Source: Salinimonas iocasae
GTDB lineage: Bacteria; Pseudomonadota; Gammaproteobacteria; Enterobacterales; Alteromonadaceae
Direction: 5' to 3'
NCBI RefSeq assembly: GCF_006228385.1
Contig: NZ_CP039852.1
Span: 3,054,001 to 3,118,000, forward strand
DNA length: 64,000 nt
The number at the start of each line of letters is the position of its first letter. Position 1 is the stretch's first letter. Shown in pieces: positions 24,119-32,504 of the stretch. A program made the translations under genes and the position numbers. The notes beneath the pieces are model-generated. The model saw only the letters and a list, made by a program, of their open reading frames with translations. It was not told the origin of the DNA and ran no database searches.

Positions 24119-26335
24119 TTAGTTAGCATTATAGCCGTACTGGTCATAAAAACCGCCGTATCGTTCAGAAACGTCCGAACGACGCAGATCGACCTGGTTA
24201 AGAACAACGCCATCAACCCGGTGCCCGACTTGCAGGAAGCGCCCCAGTCCATTTTGAATCATCTTCTCACTGGTGCTGTCTGCGCGAACCACGTATATCA
24301 CAGAGTCACAGGCTTTAGATACCACCATCGCATCACTCACTGCCTGTGTGGGTGCTGTATCAACCACTACATACTTATAATGTTTTTTCAGATAAGTGAT
24401 AAGTGCGTTAAACCCTTCACCGGCCAACAGTTCCTGCGGATTAGACGGGATACTGCCCGCGCAAATCAAATCAATACCAGACTGCTCGTCGTGTACCAGA
24501 CATTCATCCAACGAGTGGGTCTTCATTGTCAGGTTAGATAGCCCGGGCTGATAATTTGGCACATTAAAACGCTTACCAATTGAAGGACGGCGCAGGTCGG
24601 CGTCAATTAAAATAGTCTTGTCCAGTTGCCCCAGCGCAAAAGCCAGGTTGGTAGACACGGTGGACTTACCTTCTTTGGGGACACTTGATGTTACCAGAAT
24701 CGCCTGGTTCTGCTTTTCAAGATTGGTCAGCGACAGGCTGGTGCGCAACGTCCGCACCGCTTCACTGAACTGATGGTATTTATTGTCAAAGAATGCACGC
24801 AGCGGCATAGTTTCTTTGCGTTTTTGTGGAATGAGCGGAATAAGCCCAAGCATACGCTGTCCCAGCTTTTTCTCCACATCTTCCACAGAACGAACGCCAC
24901 TGTTAAGGGCTTCCAGCACAAAGGCCAGAAAGACACCGAAACCGAAACTAATAACAAATGCAGCGCCAATCAACAACGTACGATTTGGTTTAGAGGGATT
25001 ATTGGGCGCGACCGCCGGATCCAGAATTCTTGCATTGGCTGATTCAAAGCCGCCGACTTCGCTGGTTTCCTTGAGGCGGGTAAACATAGAGCTGTACAGC
25101 TGCTGATTGATATCGACCTCGCGCTGAAGGGCGCGACGCTGGTTCTCTAACCCGGATAACTTGCGGTATTCCGATTTCGCCTGGCCCACCTCTTCCTGTA
25201 GATTGGCAACACGTTCCTGGGAAGCCCGGTATTGCGTAGTAATACTGGAAATGAGATCACGAATTTGCGTTTGCAGCGTATCGCGTACGGAAGACAGCTC
25301 GGCCTGGGCAGCTACCATCTTAGGGTGTTTAGGTCCGAACACTTTACTCAGTTCACTTACCCGGCTCTGCGCTTCTGATTGCTGGCGGCGAACACTTTGA
25401 ATATTGGGATGATTCAGCACTTCAGGCAACCGGGACAGCGCATTGATATCAGCGCCGTTACGCTGAGTCTGCTCATAAATCGTCCGGTTCTGTTTCAACG
25501 TGGATTGCGCATCTAATAACTGGTCACTCAATTCTTCAAGCTCTTCAGCTGCCAGACCAACAACCCCGTTACTCAGATTGACCAGTTGGTTTTCTTCGTA
25601 AAATTCGGTGAGTTTGCGTTCCGCCTCTTCCAGTTTATCTTTCAGGCCTTCCATACTTTCAGTCAAAAATGACGTCGCTTTGGTGGTCATATCGACCTTG
25701 GCCTGCAGATAGTTTTCAACGTAAACATCACCCATAGCATTGGCGATGCGTGCTGCCAGTTCGGGCGACTCGCTAACTGCTGTAATCTCGATGACCTGCG
25801 TATTGTTCACCAGATTAACAGAAATGGAGTTCATCAGTTTATTAATGGCAGCCTGGCGGCGCTTCTCCGCTCGCTGCGTTTGCGTCAGCGTTTTCTTTTT
25901 CTTTTCAGGTAAGAAGGTAAGCTTCGACTTAATCCATTGCTTCACATCTTTGACAATATCAAACCCGCCAGACGATTTTGGCATGAAGACTGGGTCATTA
26001 GACAAATCAAGCTCGTCCACCGCCCGGGATGCTACCTGGCGTGACTGAATAATTTCGTACTGCGTTTGCATGTAGTCTTTTCGGGTCGTGTCGGACTTAT
26101 ACACTTCCTCGATAGACATCAGGTTAGCTGGCTGTGATTCAATTAAAAGACTGGCTGTCGCTGAGTAAATTGGCGTCATCTTCATTACAATTAACGCCAC
26201 CAGCACGGTGAACAGCACAGCAAGCAGAATGATTCGACCAGCATAACGCTTAAATACCTGCCAATAGTGTGCAAAATCGATGGTTTCATCATCGAGGATA
26301 TTGGCTTGCAGCTGATCCCTCACTTTACTAGACAT
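24119..26335 (-). CDS. Wzc/GumC-type polysaccharide co-polymerase and tyrosine autokinase
   Basis: The 738-residue inner-membrane protein has a Wzz domain with the first helix near residues 32-52, a long periplasmic coiled coil (about 200-430), a second helix near 455-475 and a C-terminal BY-kinase. Kinase motifs: Walker A VTSSVPKEGKST, Walker A' ILIDADLRRPSIG, Walker B VVVDTAP. The tail ERYGGFYDQYGYNAN is the tyrosine cluster that is autophosphorylated. It controls chain length and links polymerisation with export through the OPX protein. It is third in the operon 28147 to 23379. Confidence 0.95.
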   Translation of the reverse strand: MSSKVRDQLQANILDDETIDFAHYWQVFKRYAGRIILLAVLFTVLVALIVMKMTPIYSATASLLIESQPANLMSIEEVYKSDTTRKDYMQTQYEIIQSRQVASRAVDELDLSNDPVFMPKSSGGFDIVKDVKQWIKSKLTFLPEKKKKTLTQTQRAEKRRQAAINKLMNSISVNLVNNTQVIEITAVSESPELAARIANAMGDVYVENYLQAKVDMTTKATSFLTESMEGLKDKLEEAERKLTEFYEENQLVNLSNGVVGLAAEELEELSDQLLDAQSTLKQNRTIYEQTQRNGADINALSRLPEVLNHPNIQSVRRQQSEAQSRVSELSKVFGPKHPKMVAAQAELSSVRDTLQTQIRDLISSITTQYRASQERVANLQEEVGQAKSEYRKLSGLENQRRALQREVDINQQLYSSMFTRLKETSEVGGFESANARILDPAVAPNNPSKPNRTLLIGAAFVISFGFGVFLAFVLEALNSGVRSVEDVEKKLGQRMLGLIPLIPQKRKETMPLRAFFDNKYHQFSEAVRTLRTSLSLTNLEKQNQAILVTSSVPKEGKSTVSTNLAFALGQLDKTILIDADLRRPSIGKRFNVPNYQPGLSNLTMKTHSLDECLVHDEQSGIDLICAGSIPSNPQELLAGEGFNALITYLKKHYKYVVVDTAPTQAVSDAMVVSKACDSVIYVVRADSTSEKMIQNGLGRFLQVGHRVDGVVLNQVDLRRSDVSERYGGFYDQYGYNAN

Positions 26336-26378
26336 AGATTTTCCTTCGAAATCTGGCTATAACTGACACGCTTCATCA

Positions 26379-26924
26379 TCAGAAGAAGCGCTGTGGTACG
26401 GTGATAATATCGCCGGGTTGGATCAGATGACCAACATCCACCTCTATGGTGCGTTGCTGACCATTTTTTTCACGAATTATCTGGATGTCTGAGCGCGACG
26501 CACGCTCTGTGTAACCGCCGGCCAAAGCAGCCGCTTTATTGACCGATAAACCAGGCTGGTAGGGGTACCCGCCAGGACTTTTTACCTCTCCGTCGATAAA
26601 GAACGGGCGATATTCAACAATGGATACCGCAATGGAAGGGTTTATCAGATAGTCGCCTTCCAAACCATCGTAGATCAGACTTTCAACTTCAGAAAGCGTG
26701 AGGCCAACCAGTTTCAGGTCGCCCAGAAACGGGTAATTAATTTTGCCAACGTCAGGGATTCGGGTTTCCATGGACAAGTCACTCTGACCAAAAACTTTAA
26801 TCAGGATTTTGTCACCGACACCCAGCCGGTACTGACTCATGTTCACGTTCCCCTCTTGTGCTGCTGCGTTACAAACGAACAACAACAACACGAATGTCAG
26901 CACATACCTCACGCTTTTCTCCAT
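26379..26924 (-). CDS. Short OPX polysaccharide export protein (Poly_export plus SLBB)
   Basis: The 181-residue periplasmic protein has a signal peptide (MEKSVRYVLTFVLLLFVCNAAA). YRLGVGDKILIKVFGQSDLS begins the Poly_export domain and IDGEVKSPGGYPYQPGLSVNKAAALAGG an SLBB domain. It lacks a lipobox Cys at the cleavage site and the C-terminal outer-membrane helix of Wza, so it cannot form the outer-membrane pore alone. Its ATG overlaps the stop of the preceding barrel gene by one base. This short form next to a barrel gene fits the composite OPX/beta-barrel (Wzp) export type described for Myxococcus. Confidence 0.92.
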   Translation of the reverse strand: MEKSVRYVLTFVLLLFVCNAAAQEGNVNMSQYRLGVGDKILIKVFGQSDLSMETRIPDVGKINYPFLGDLKLVGLTLSEVESLIYDGLEGDYLINPSIAVSIVEYRPFFIDGEVKSPGGYPYQPGLSVNKAAALAGGYTERASRSDIQIIREKNGQQRTIEVDVGHLIQPGDIITVPQRFF

Positions 26925-28147
26925 TATAAAGTTACCTTCGCGGTCAGACCGATTACGTCACGATCATAATCTATAGTCTCGCGGTTACTATCTCGTTCAT
27001 TTATTTGATAAAAAACACCTAATTGCAGCCAGCGGCGGAAATCATAATCGGCGCCAAGCGTTATTTTGGTGGTCTCATCTTCGCGAAGGTCGGCAGGCTG
27101 GCCTTCATAATCATCAGTAGCAAATGCAAAACGGGCAGTGGTAGAAAAGCGCTCAAGCCACGCATGCTCCCAGCTGACACTGTAATCATGACTGCGAATA
27201 TAGTCGGCTTCACTATTGGTTTCACGGGTATCGGCGCTGGTCGCAATTTTTATCTGCGAATAGCTCACCGGCTTATAAGCCATACCTACTTCCCACGCAA
27301 CGCCAGAAAAATCATCGCGGCCGGCATCATCAAACTTTTTCTGCGTGTAACCAATCTTAGCAAAGCTGCGGGTGTAGTCGTTGGTCTGCCAGGTTAAACC
27401 AGCCAGAACCGTGTTTTCTACAGAATCCAAAGAACGCTCAGCCTGCTGCTGTTCATCGTAGGTAATTTCCTGGCGGTTAGCATCAAGCACAAGGTTAGTG
27501 CTGGGTGCTACGCGATAGTAGAATGCAGCGCCATACCTGAAGTAATCGCGGTCGCGGAAGCGCAGGAAATTTGTGTCGCGAAAGCCCAACACTTCCGGCC
27601 TGTCATCGTAGTTCATTATCTCGTACCCTGCCGACACTTCAACGCGGCCCGTAGATGATAATCCGCCATAAGACAGCGTGCCGTCCAAATTTGCGTTTTT
27701 ATACGTGTCAGGTTCACTCAGCGCATTACCGAAACCGTTTGAGTAAACACGACCACGATCATCGTGACCGTCTTCAAAGTTTGCTCTGGCTGTAAACCGA
27801 CTACGCTCTGAAAAAACAAAGTCGCCGTCGGCGTGCAGAAAGTGGTCGGTATAATTATCTGCTTCGCTGGAGAAGTACTCTCCTCGCTCAAGGCGATAAC
27901 CTAATTCTATTTCATTGCCATTAAGTTCGGTAACCGCGCGAAGCTCAGGTGAGACCACGCCAACCCAACTGGTTATTTCGGCATCCTGTTCACTGGCGTA
28001 AGTGACGTTATCAATATGCAGAAAGTCCGTATTCAGAACAGGGATGAGGTCGACGCTGCCCATTTTGTATCTGCCCGCCTCTTGAGCGTGACTAACACCA
28101 ACAGCAATCAAAGACAGTGCGAGTGCACTGGAAGCCTGCTTTATCAT
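26924..28147 (-). CDS. Outer-membrane beta-barrel of the EPS export system
   Basis: This is a 407-residue protein with signal peptide MIKQASSALALSLIAVGVSHA and a pattern of alternating strands throughout (for example NEIELGYRLERGEYF, RVEVSAGYEIMNY, RWLQLGVFYQINERD), ending in a strand with terminal hydrophobics (VIGLTAKVTL). The number of strands looks like 16-18. It is first in the operon with OPX, autokinase and phosphatase, so I infer it is the outer-membrane conduit for the polymer. Annotation services usually call this family outer membrane beta-barrel protein. Confidence 0.85.
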   Translation of the reverse strand: MIKQASSALALSLIAVGVSHAQEAGRYKMGSVDLIPVLNTDFLHIDNVTYASEQDAEITSWVGVVSPELRAVTELNGNEIELGYRLERGEYFSSEADNYTDHFLHADGDFVFSERSRFTARANFEDGHDDRGRVYSNGFGNALSEPDTYKNANLDGTLSYGGLSSTGRVEVSAGYEIMNYDDRPEVLGFRDTNFLRFRDRDYFRYGAAFYYRVAPSTNLVLDANRQEITYDEQQQAERSLDSVENTVLAGLTWQTNDYTRSFAKIGYTQKKFDDAGRDDFSGVAWEVGMAYKPVSYSQIKIATSADTRETNSEADYIRSHDYSVSWEHAWLERFSTTARFAFATDDYEGQPADLREDETTKITLGADYDFRRWLQLGVFYQINERDSNRETIDYDRDVIGLTAKVTL

Positions 28148-28228
28148 GTTCTCTCCGGTTAATGTGGTTTAAGTGACTAAAATGCTTCTATGCACCTACC
28201 GCCACAGGTTTAAACGCGAAATAGCCTT

Positions 28229-28236
28229 CTACCGCC
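28229..28236 (-). promoter_or_regulatory. ops-like element in the export operon leader
   Basis: The minus strand reads GGCGGTAG, the core of the RfaH recruitment site, about 80 bases before the barrel gene and about 130 bases downstream of the sigma-54-type promoter, in the correct orientation. The next four bases (AAGG) do not follow the NNTG part of the consensus. Confidence 0.45.
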
Positions 28237-28353
28237 GAGCCAACATCCTGTCGCTCTATGACTGACGCTAAGGAGTCAGACGGCCTTACAACGCTAGCTA
28301 TAGACAGGCTATTCACGCTTATCTTCACTAAATGTAGATATCGAACGGTCTCA

Positions 28354-28369
28354 AGCGAATTTCGTGCCA
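28354..28369 (-). promoter_or_regulatory. Sigma-54 promoter for the export operon
   Basis: The minus strand reads TGGCACGAAATTCGCT: a perfect TGGCACG -24 element and GC exactly 12 bases on, with TCGCTT for TTGCWT at -12. The transcript would start near 28342 and have a leader of about 195 bases. Confidence 0.7.
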
Positions 28370-28505
28370 TCAACGGTAATGGCAGAAATATAATCCGGGA
28401 TGGTGTTAAGTAAAATTATCTTTCAATGCGTTAATTTCACCGTCTCATACTTATCGAAGCAACCTGATACTTCATTCCTTTTTAGTAGGATCGGAAAGAA
28501 AGGCA

Positions 28506-28559
28506 GTAAATGTTGTAATAAATTTACATTTTTGTTTTTTGGCTGCGGAATTAACGCAG
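28506..28559. promoter_or_regulatory. Two dyads between the divergent sigma-54 sites
   Basis: GTAAAT-N10-ATTTAC (28506-28527) and CTGCG-N7-CGCAG (28543-28559) are perfect inverted repeats. Their place between the two promoters suggests activator binding; the protein is not in this window. Confidence 0.35.
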
Positions 28560-28580
28560 TGACTATAGCGAACTAAGATT

Positions 28581-28596
28581 TGGAACACTTTGTGCA
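28581..28596 (+). promoter_or_regulatory. Sigma-54 promoter-like site for the initiating transferase
   Basis: TGGAACACTTTGTGCA has TGG-x-AC at -24 and GTGCA at -12 with GG and GC 12 bases apart. It would start transcription near 28608, about 90 bases before the ATG at 28699. Confidence 0.6.
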
Positions 28597-28698
28597 TTTA
28601 GTTACAGCAGTATCTAGTATCCAATGAAGTTTTAAGATGTGTGAATTCGGTCGAGCCTTCGTTTTTCCTGGTTTACCACTTATCGGAGCGAATGAATT

Positions 28699-30156
28699 AT
28701 GAAATTCAACTTACTGCAAAGTCAGGCGCTAAATAGCAACAGTAGTTCTCGTGATGAGAGAAGAAGTGGTATCACAGGTCACTATCAAAGCAGTTTCTCT
28801 ACGGTGTATCGTCTTATCGATCTGTCGCTGATTACCGTCTGTTTCTACGCTGCCGTTTTTTATTACGAACTGACTCTGACCACTACAGGTATGATACTGC
28901 TGTTTATCAACGTTGTATCGTTTCAACTGGCCGCTGAGGCACTGGACCTGTATCGCTCATGGCGCAGCAGCCGAACCAGCTCTATGCTCAAAAGTGCCGC
29001 AGGCACCTGGTTGTTGAGCTTCGTGGTAACGCTGACGCTTGGCTTTTTATTCTCACATAGCGTAACCCTGTCTCCGGCCATGGTAATGTTTTGGTTTGCA
29101 ACGTCGTTTGTGGCACTCACAGTTTGGCGCGGCATTATGCGTCAGTTTCTGTTCAAGGTACGCCGCAGTGGCATGAATACGCGCTCAGCGATTATTGTTG
29201 GTGCCACAGAGGTTGGCTACGACATGGCACAGCAAATGGCTGCTAATGAACACCTTGGCATTCAGTTTAAAGGCATGTATGACGACCGCCCTTCCGACCG
29301 TTTAACTGCTGAACAAAAGCATGATATCAAAGGCAGTATTGACGACGCCATTGAACTAGCGCGTCACCACCAGGTTGATTACATTTATATCGCCCTGCCT
29401 ACCGCTGCAGAGGGCCGTATTAAAAACATTCTTGAAAAATGCAGCGATACCACGGCAAATGTTTATCTCATCCCGAATTTCTTTATGTATTCACTGCTTA
29501 ATTCGCGCTGGCAGACAGTTGGTAATGTGCAGGCGCTAAGTATCTACGATACGCCTTTCCAGGGTGCTAACGATGTACTAAAACGTATTGAGGATGTTGT
29601 AGTATCCAGCATTATTCTGGCCTTTTTAGCTATTCCTATGCTCTGTATCGCGGCCGCGGTCAAACTGACGTCTAAGGGACCGGCTATCTTTAAACAAAAG
29701 CGCTATGGATTGGATGGTAAAGAAATTACAGTTTATAAATTCCGCTCTATGTCTACGCAAGACAATGGGCCGGAAGTTAAGCAGGCGACCAAAAATGATC
29801 CTCGGGTAACAAAGCTGGGTGCGTTTTTACGTAAGACCTCTTTGGATGAGTTGCCTCAGTTTATCAATGTTTTACAGGGACGAATGTCGATTGTAGGGCC
29901 CAGACCACATGCGGTTGCCCATAACGAGCAATACCGAAAGCTGATCACAGGCTACATGTTGCGTCATAAAATTCGCCCGGGTATTACTGGCTGGGCACAG
30001 GTTAATGGTCTTCGCGGTGAAACAGAAACTGTTAACAAGATGGCGAAGCGGGTGGAATACGACTTAGATTACATGCATCGTTGGTCGGTCTGGTTTGACT
30101 TAAAAATTATCTTAAAGACCGTGGTTGGCGGGTTCTCCGGCAACAACGTTTACTAA
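28699..30156 (+). CDS. Undecaprenyl-phosphate glucose phosphotransferase (WcaJ/VpsL-like)
   Basis: The 485-residue polyisoprenyl-phosphate hexose-1-phosphate transferase starts the repeat unit by moving hexose-1-phosphate from a UDP-sugar to undecaprenyl phosphate. It has an N-terminal block of four helices (about residues 35-155), a Rossmann-like CoA_binding_3 domain (AIIVGATEVGYDMAQQM), a fifth helix near 300-325, and the catalytic domain with KQKRYGLDGKEITVYKFRSM, the DE pair in KTSLDELPQFINVLQGRMSIVGPRPHAVAHNEQY and RPGITGWAQVNGLRGET. GGAGCG precedes the ATG. A strong terminator follows. Confidence 0.95.
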   Translation: MKFNLLQSQALNSNSSSRDERRSGITGHYQSSFSTVYRLIDLSLITVCFYAAVFYYELTLTTTGMILLFINVVSFQLAAEALDLYRSWRSSRTSSMLKSAAGTWLLSFVVTLTLGFLFSHSVTLSPAMVMFWFATSFVALTVWRGIMRQFLFKVRRSGMNTRSAIIVGATEVGYDMAQQMAANEHLGIQFKGMYDDRPSDRLTAEQKHDIKGSIDDAIELARHHQVDYIYIALPTAAEGRIKNILEKCSDTTANVYLIPNFFMYSLLNSRWQTVGNVQALSIYDTPFQGANDVLKRIEDVVVSSIILAFLAIPMLCIAAAVKLTSKGPAIFKQKRYGLDGKEITVYKFRSMSTQDNGPEVKQATKNDPRVTKLGAFLRKTSLDELPQFINVLQGRMSIVGPRPHAVAHNEQYRKLITGYMLRHKIRPGITGWAQVNGLRGETETVNKMAKRVEYDLDYMHRWSVWFDLKIILKTVVGGFSGNNVY

Positions 30157-30163
30157 CGCATAG

Positions 30164-30191
30164 AAAAGGCCCGCATGTCGGGCCTTTTTTC
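30164..30191 (+). terminator. Terminator after the initiating transferase
   Basis: AAAAGGCCCG-CATGT-CGGGCCTTTTTT: an 8-bp GC-rich stem followed by six T residues, 8 bases after the stop codon. Confidence 0.92.
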
Positions 30192-30334
30192 TTTCAGCTT
30201 TCATTTCCAGACACTGGGTCAAACTTTCACACTCAAATCCGGGACGGAATCGTATGTGCCAGCGGTCACTATATCCGCATGTTGAAAATAAACGACAGTT
30301 TTGACCTTTTAGCTAATAAAATAGAATGAGCTAA

Positions 30335-31243
30335 TCAGTTGAGTGTCGGATATGGTAACAGCGGCGCCAGTATCTCACCTATGCGTCTGAATAAGCGCAT
30401 TCTGGTGGTGCCTGAGCGCCACACCAGCCCGATTTCTCTGAACGCATCATCTTCAGCAGGCATTGCTTTAAGTGCTGTGTTTTTAAGAATATCCTGATTA
30501 ATTGCCAGCTCAGGTAAGAAGGTATAGCCCAGCTTGCTGTTCGCCAGCTGCACCAGCGTATATAGGCTACTTGCAGCCAGACTACTGACCTGCTCCTGAT
30601 GTTGCAGACCACAGGCACTCACCGCATGTCCTGTCATACAATGCTCTTGTTGCAGCAAAAATATGCTTTTTTTCGGCAATGTCGAAATATCCAGCGGGTT
30701 GGGCAATGTCTTACTTAGTTCTTCGTGCGCGACAAGATGAAAGGGGTCATGGCCAAGCACCATTTGCTTACACCCCGGCGTTTCCATTGGCAGCGCAAGT
30801 ACCAGCAAATCAAGTTCTCCGTCACTAAGTTGCTGCAGTAAGTTGTCCGTTGTGTCTTCCTGCAACTCGAGTCCAATTTCCGGTAAAAACGCGTTAAATG
30901 CACCAATTAACCCCTCAAACAGGAACGGCGCTATGGTAGGGATCACGCCCAGTTTAAGCTTTCCACTCTGCCAGTTTCCTGCATTCTGTGCATATTCGAC
31001 TAACTCGCCAGCTTCCTGCAGTATCAGTTTACTTCGCTCTACCACATCCAACCCCAGGGAAGTGAAAACAAATGTTTTATGTTCACGCTCCAGCAATTGA
31101 GAACCGAAATGTTCCTCCAGATTCTGGATTGCCGTACTCAACGTCGACTGACTGACATTACACCGGTGCGCGGCCCGGTGAAAGTGCTGTTCCTGATGCA
31201 GTGTCACTAAGTAGTGCAAATGCTTTAGATTAGGCCACTTCAT
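30335..31243 (-). CDS. oxyR: Hydrogen peroxide sensor OxyR
   Basis: This is a 302-residue LysR-type activator. The HTH occupies residues about 4-63 (HFHRAAHRCNVSQSTLSTAIQNLEEHFG). Two cysteines nine residues apart, Cys202 and Cys211 (EHCMTGHAVSACG), correspond to E. coli Cys199 and Cys208 that form the sensing disulfide, with the usual preceding LLQQEH. This makes OxyR clear among LysR proteins. Likely targets include katG at 1.3 kb, though I could not prove an OxyR site there. Confidence 0.95.
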   Translation of the reverse strand: MKWPNLKHLHYLVTLHQEQHFHRAAHRCNVSQSTLSTAIQNLEEHFGSQLLEREHKTFVFTSLGLDVVERSKLILQEAGELVEYAQNAGNWQSGKLKLGVIPTIAPFLFEGLIGAFNAFLPEIGLELQEDTTDNLLQQLSDGELDLLVLALPMETPGCKQMVLGHDPFHLVAHEELSKTLPNPLDISTLPKKSIFLLQQEHCMTGHAVSACGLQHQEQVSSLAASSLYTLVQLANSKLGYTFLPELAINQDILKNTALKAMPAEDDAFREIGLVWRSGTTRMRLFRRIGEILAPLLPYPTLN

Positions 31244-31469
31244 AAATCAACTTTTAGATTAAGAATGATATTTTTAATCTAGCATAAGTATCACTGAAAG
31301 GTAAATTGATTCTCTCTACTGACCTTGAGACAGGAAATTACAGCGTCATAATTTATTCATCATAAGTGCCCGATTTTTAGTCGGTTAGCGCTTATAATAA
31401 ATCTAAAGGCTTAAAAAAAGCCGTATGAATACCTGTACTTTCTTTTAAAGGTTTCGTCTTGAGGATGTT
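31244..31469. other. Divergent intergenic region oxyR/uspE
   Basis: The gap contains a perfect TATAAT at 31393-31398 toward uspE (no clear -35) and a small hairpin GGCTT-AAAAA-AAGCC around 31409-31422. No FNR-like box was found. Confidence 0.4.
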
Positions 31470-32444
31470 ATGAAGGGACATTTTACCAACATAGTTTGTG
31501 TGTTAAACGATACCCATAAGCAGGATGAGGTGGTTGCTCAGGCGATCCATGTCGCCAAGCGACATCAGGCCAGACTTACTGTCGTTCTTAAACTGGATGC
31601 TCTGCCGCCAAACGCTAAAATGGTGATGCAATCCTTTGCCTACCTTGAAACGCAGACCAGTATAGAATCTTCGGCTCAGGTCTGGTTGAAGGATAAGGCG
31701 CAAGCCTGGCAGGAAAAGTACCCGCTGGATACTGATGTCCGGGTTGGCGACAGTAACAACGATTTTCTGCACTATATTGTGGAATCTGGTTTTGACCTGG
31801 TCATCAAGCTTTCTGAGGCCGACTTTCTGGAGCGCTTATTTGGCAGCGAAGACATGAACCTGCTAAGAAAGTGTCCGTGCCCGGTGTGGGTTGTTCATCG
31901 TGGAAACAGTCGACAGTACGATACCATCGTTGCCTGTCTGGACCTAAACTATCATTACCCTGAACATGAAGTGTCGGTGCGCAAAAAACTTAACATGGAC
32001 ATTCTGCGGTATGCCTCTCAGGTCGCTTTAATGGAATTTGCCCAACTACATATTATTCATGTTTACGATGCGGTTCCTGAGAATATTGCCCGGGGTGGGT
32101 TTATCTCTGTGGATGAAAATCACCTTACCAGTGACCTTCAGGATATTTATGCAGAGCGTGATGCTGAACTTGACCGTCTTTTGGCAAATCTGGAAGAAGA
32201 GCTTGATGACGGCACACTGGAATATCTTGCTCCGCAGCGTCACATCACTCACGGATACCCGCGTCGTGAAATTGCCATAGCAGCGCGCTCCCTGGGTGCG
32301 AAAGCCGTTGTAATGGGTACGGTGGCCCGTATCGGTGTTCCTGGCTTTATTATGGGCGGCACCGCGGAGGAGACGATCAGTCAGTTAGACTGTGCAGTAT
32401 TAGGTATTAAGCCGGAAGGGTTTATCTCGCCGGTAAGTGAGTAA
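31470..32444 (+). CDS. uspE: Tandem universal stress protein, UspE-like
   Basis: This is a 324-residue protein made of two Usp domains. The first (residues 1-150) begins HFTNIVCVLNDTHKQDEVV and has lost the ATP motif; the second (about 155-315) starts DTIVACLDLNYHYPEHE and retains a G-x2-G-like loop in VVMGTVARIGVPGFIMGGTAEE. UspE in E. coli is an r-protein-independent stress and motility/adhesion factor. GAGGAT precedes the ATG with good spacing. It ends at a shared terminator with the phosphate transporter gene. Confidence 0.88.
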   Translation: MKGHFTNIVCVLNDTHKQDEVVAQAIHVAKRHQARLTVVLKLDALPPNAKMVMQSFAYLETQTSIESSAQVWLKDKAQAWQEKYPLDTDVRVGDSNNDFLHYIVESGFDLVIKLSEADFLERLFGSEDMNLLRKCPCPVWVVHRGNSRQYDTIVACLDLNYHYPEHEVSVRKKLNMDILRYASQVALMEFAQLHIIHVYDAVPENIARGGFISVDENHLTSDLQDIYAERDAELDRLLANLEEELDDGTLEYLAPQRHITHGYPRREIAIAARSLGAKAVVMGTVARIGVPGFIMGGTAEETISQLDCAVLGIKPEGFISPVSE

Positions 32445-32461
32445 CAATAATCAGTTAATAC

Positions 32462-32490
32462 AAAAAAAGCCCCGACATGCGGGGCTTTTT
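32462..32490. terminator. Bidirectional terminator uspE/pit
   Basis: AAAAAGCCCC-(7)-GGGGCTTTTT with long A and T runs on both sides, lying between convergent stops at 32444 and 32505. Confidence 0.93.
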
Positions 32491-32504
32491 CAATGCTGAT
32501 ACAT

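Larger units (their letters stand above)
28148..28698. other. Divergent control region of the EPS export and initiation genes
   Basis: This gap of about 550 bases separates the export operon (minus) from the initiating transferase (plus). It holds two back-to-back sigma-54-type promoters (28369-28354 minus, 28581-28596 plus), an ops-like element (28236-28229 minus), the dyad GTAAAT-N10-ATTTAC (28506-28527) and the dyad CTGCG-N7-CGCAG (28543-28559). The dyads lie between the two promoters, where an enhancer-binding activator could serve both. No ORF in it is convincing. Confidence 0.6.
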
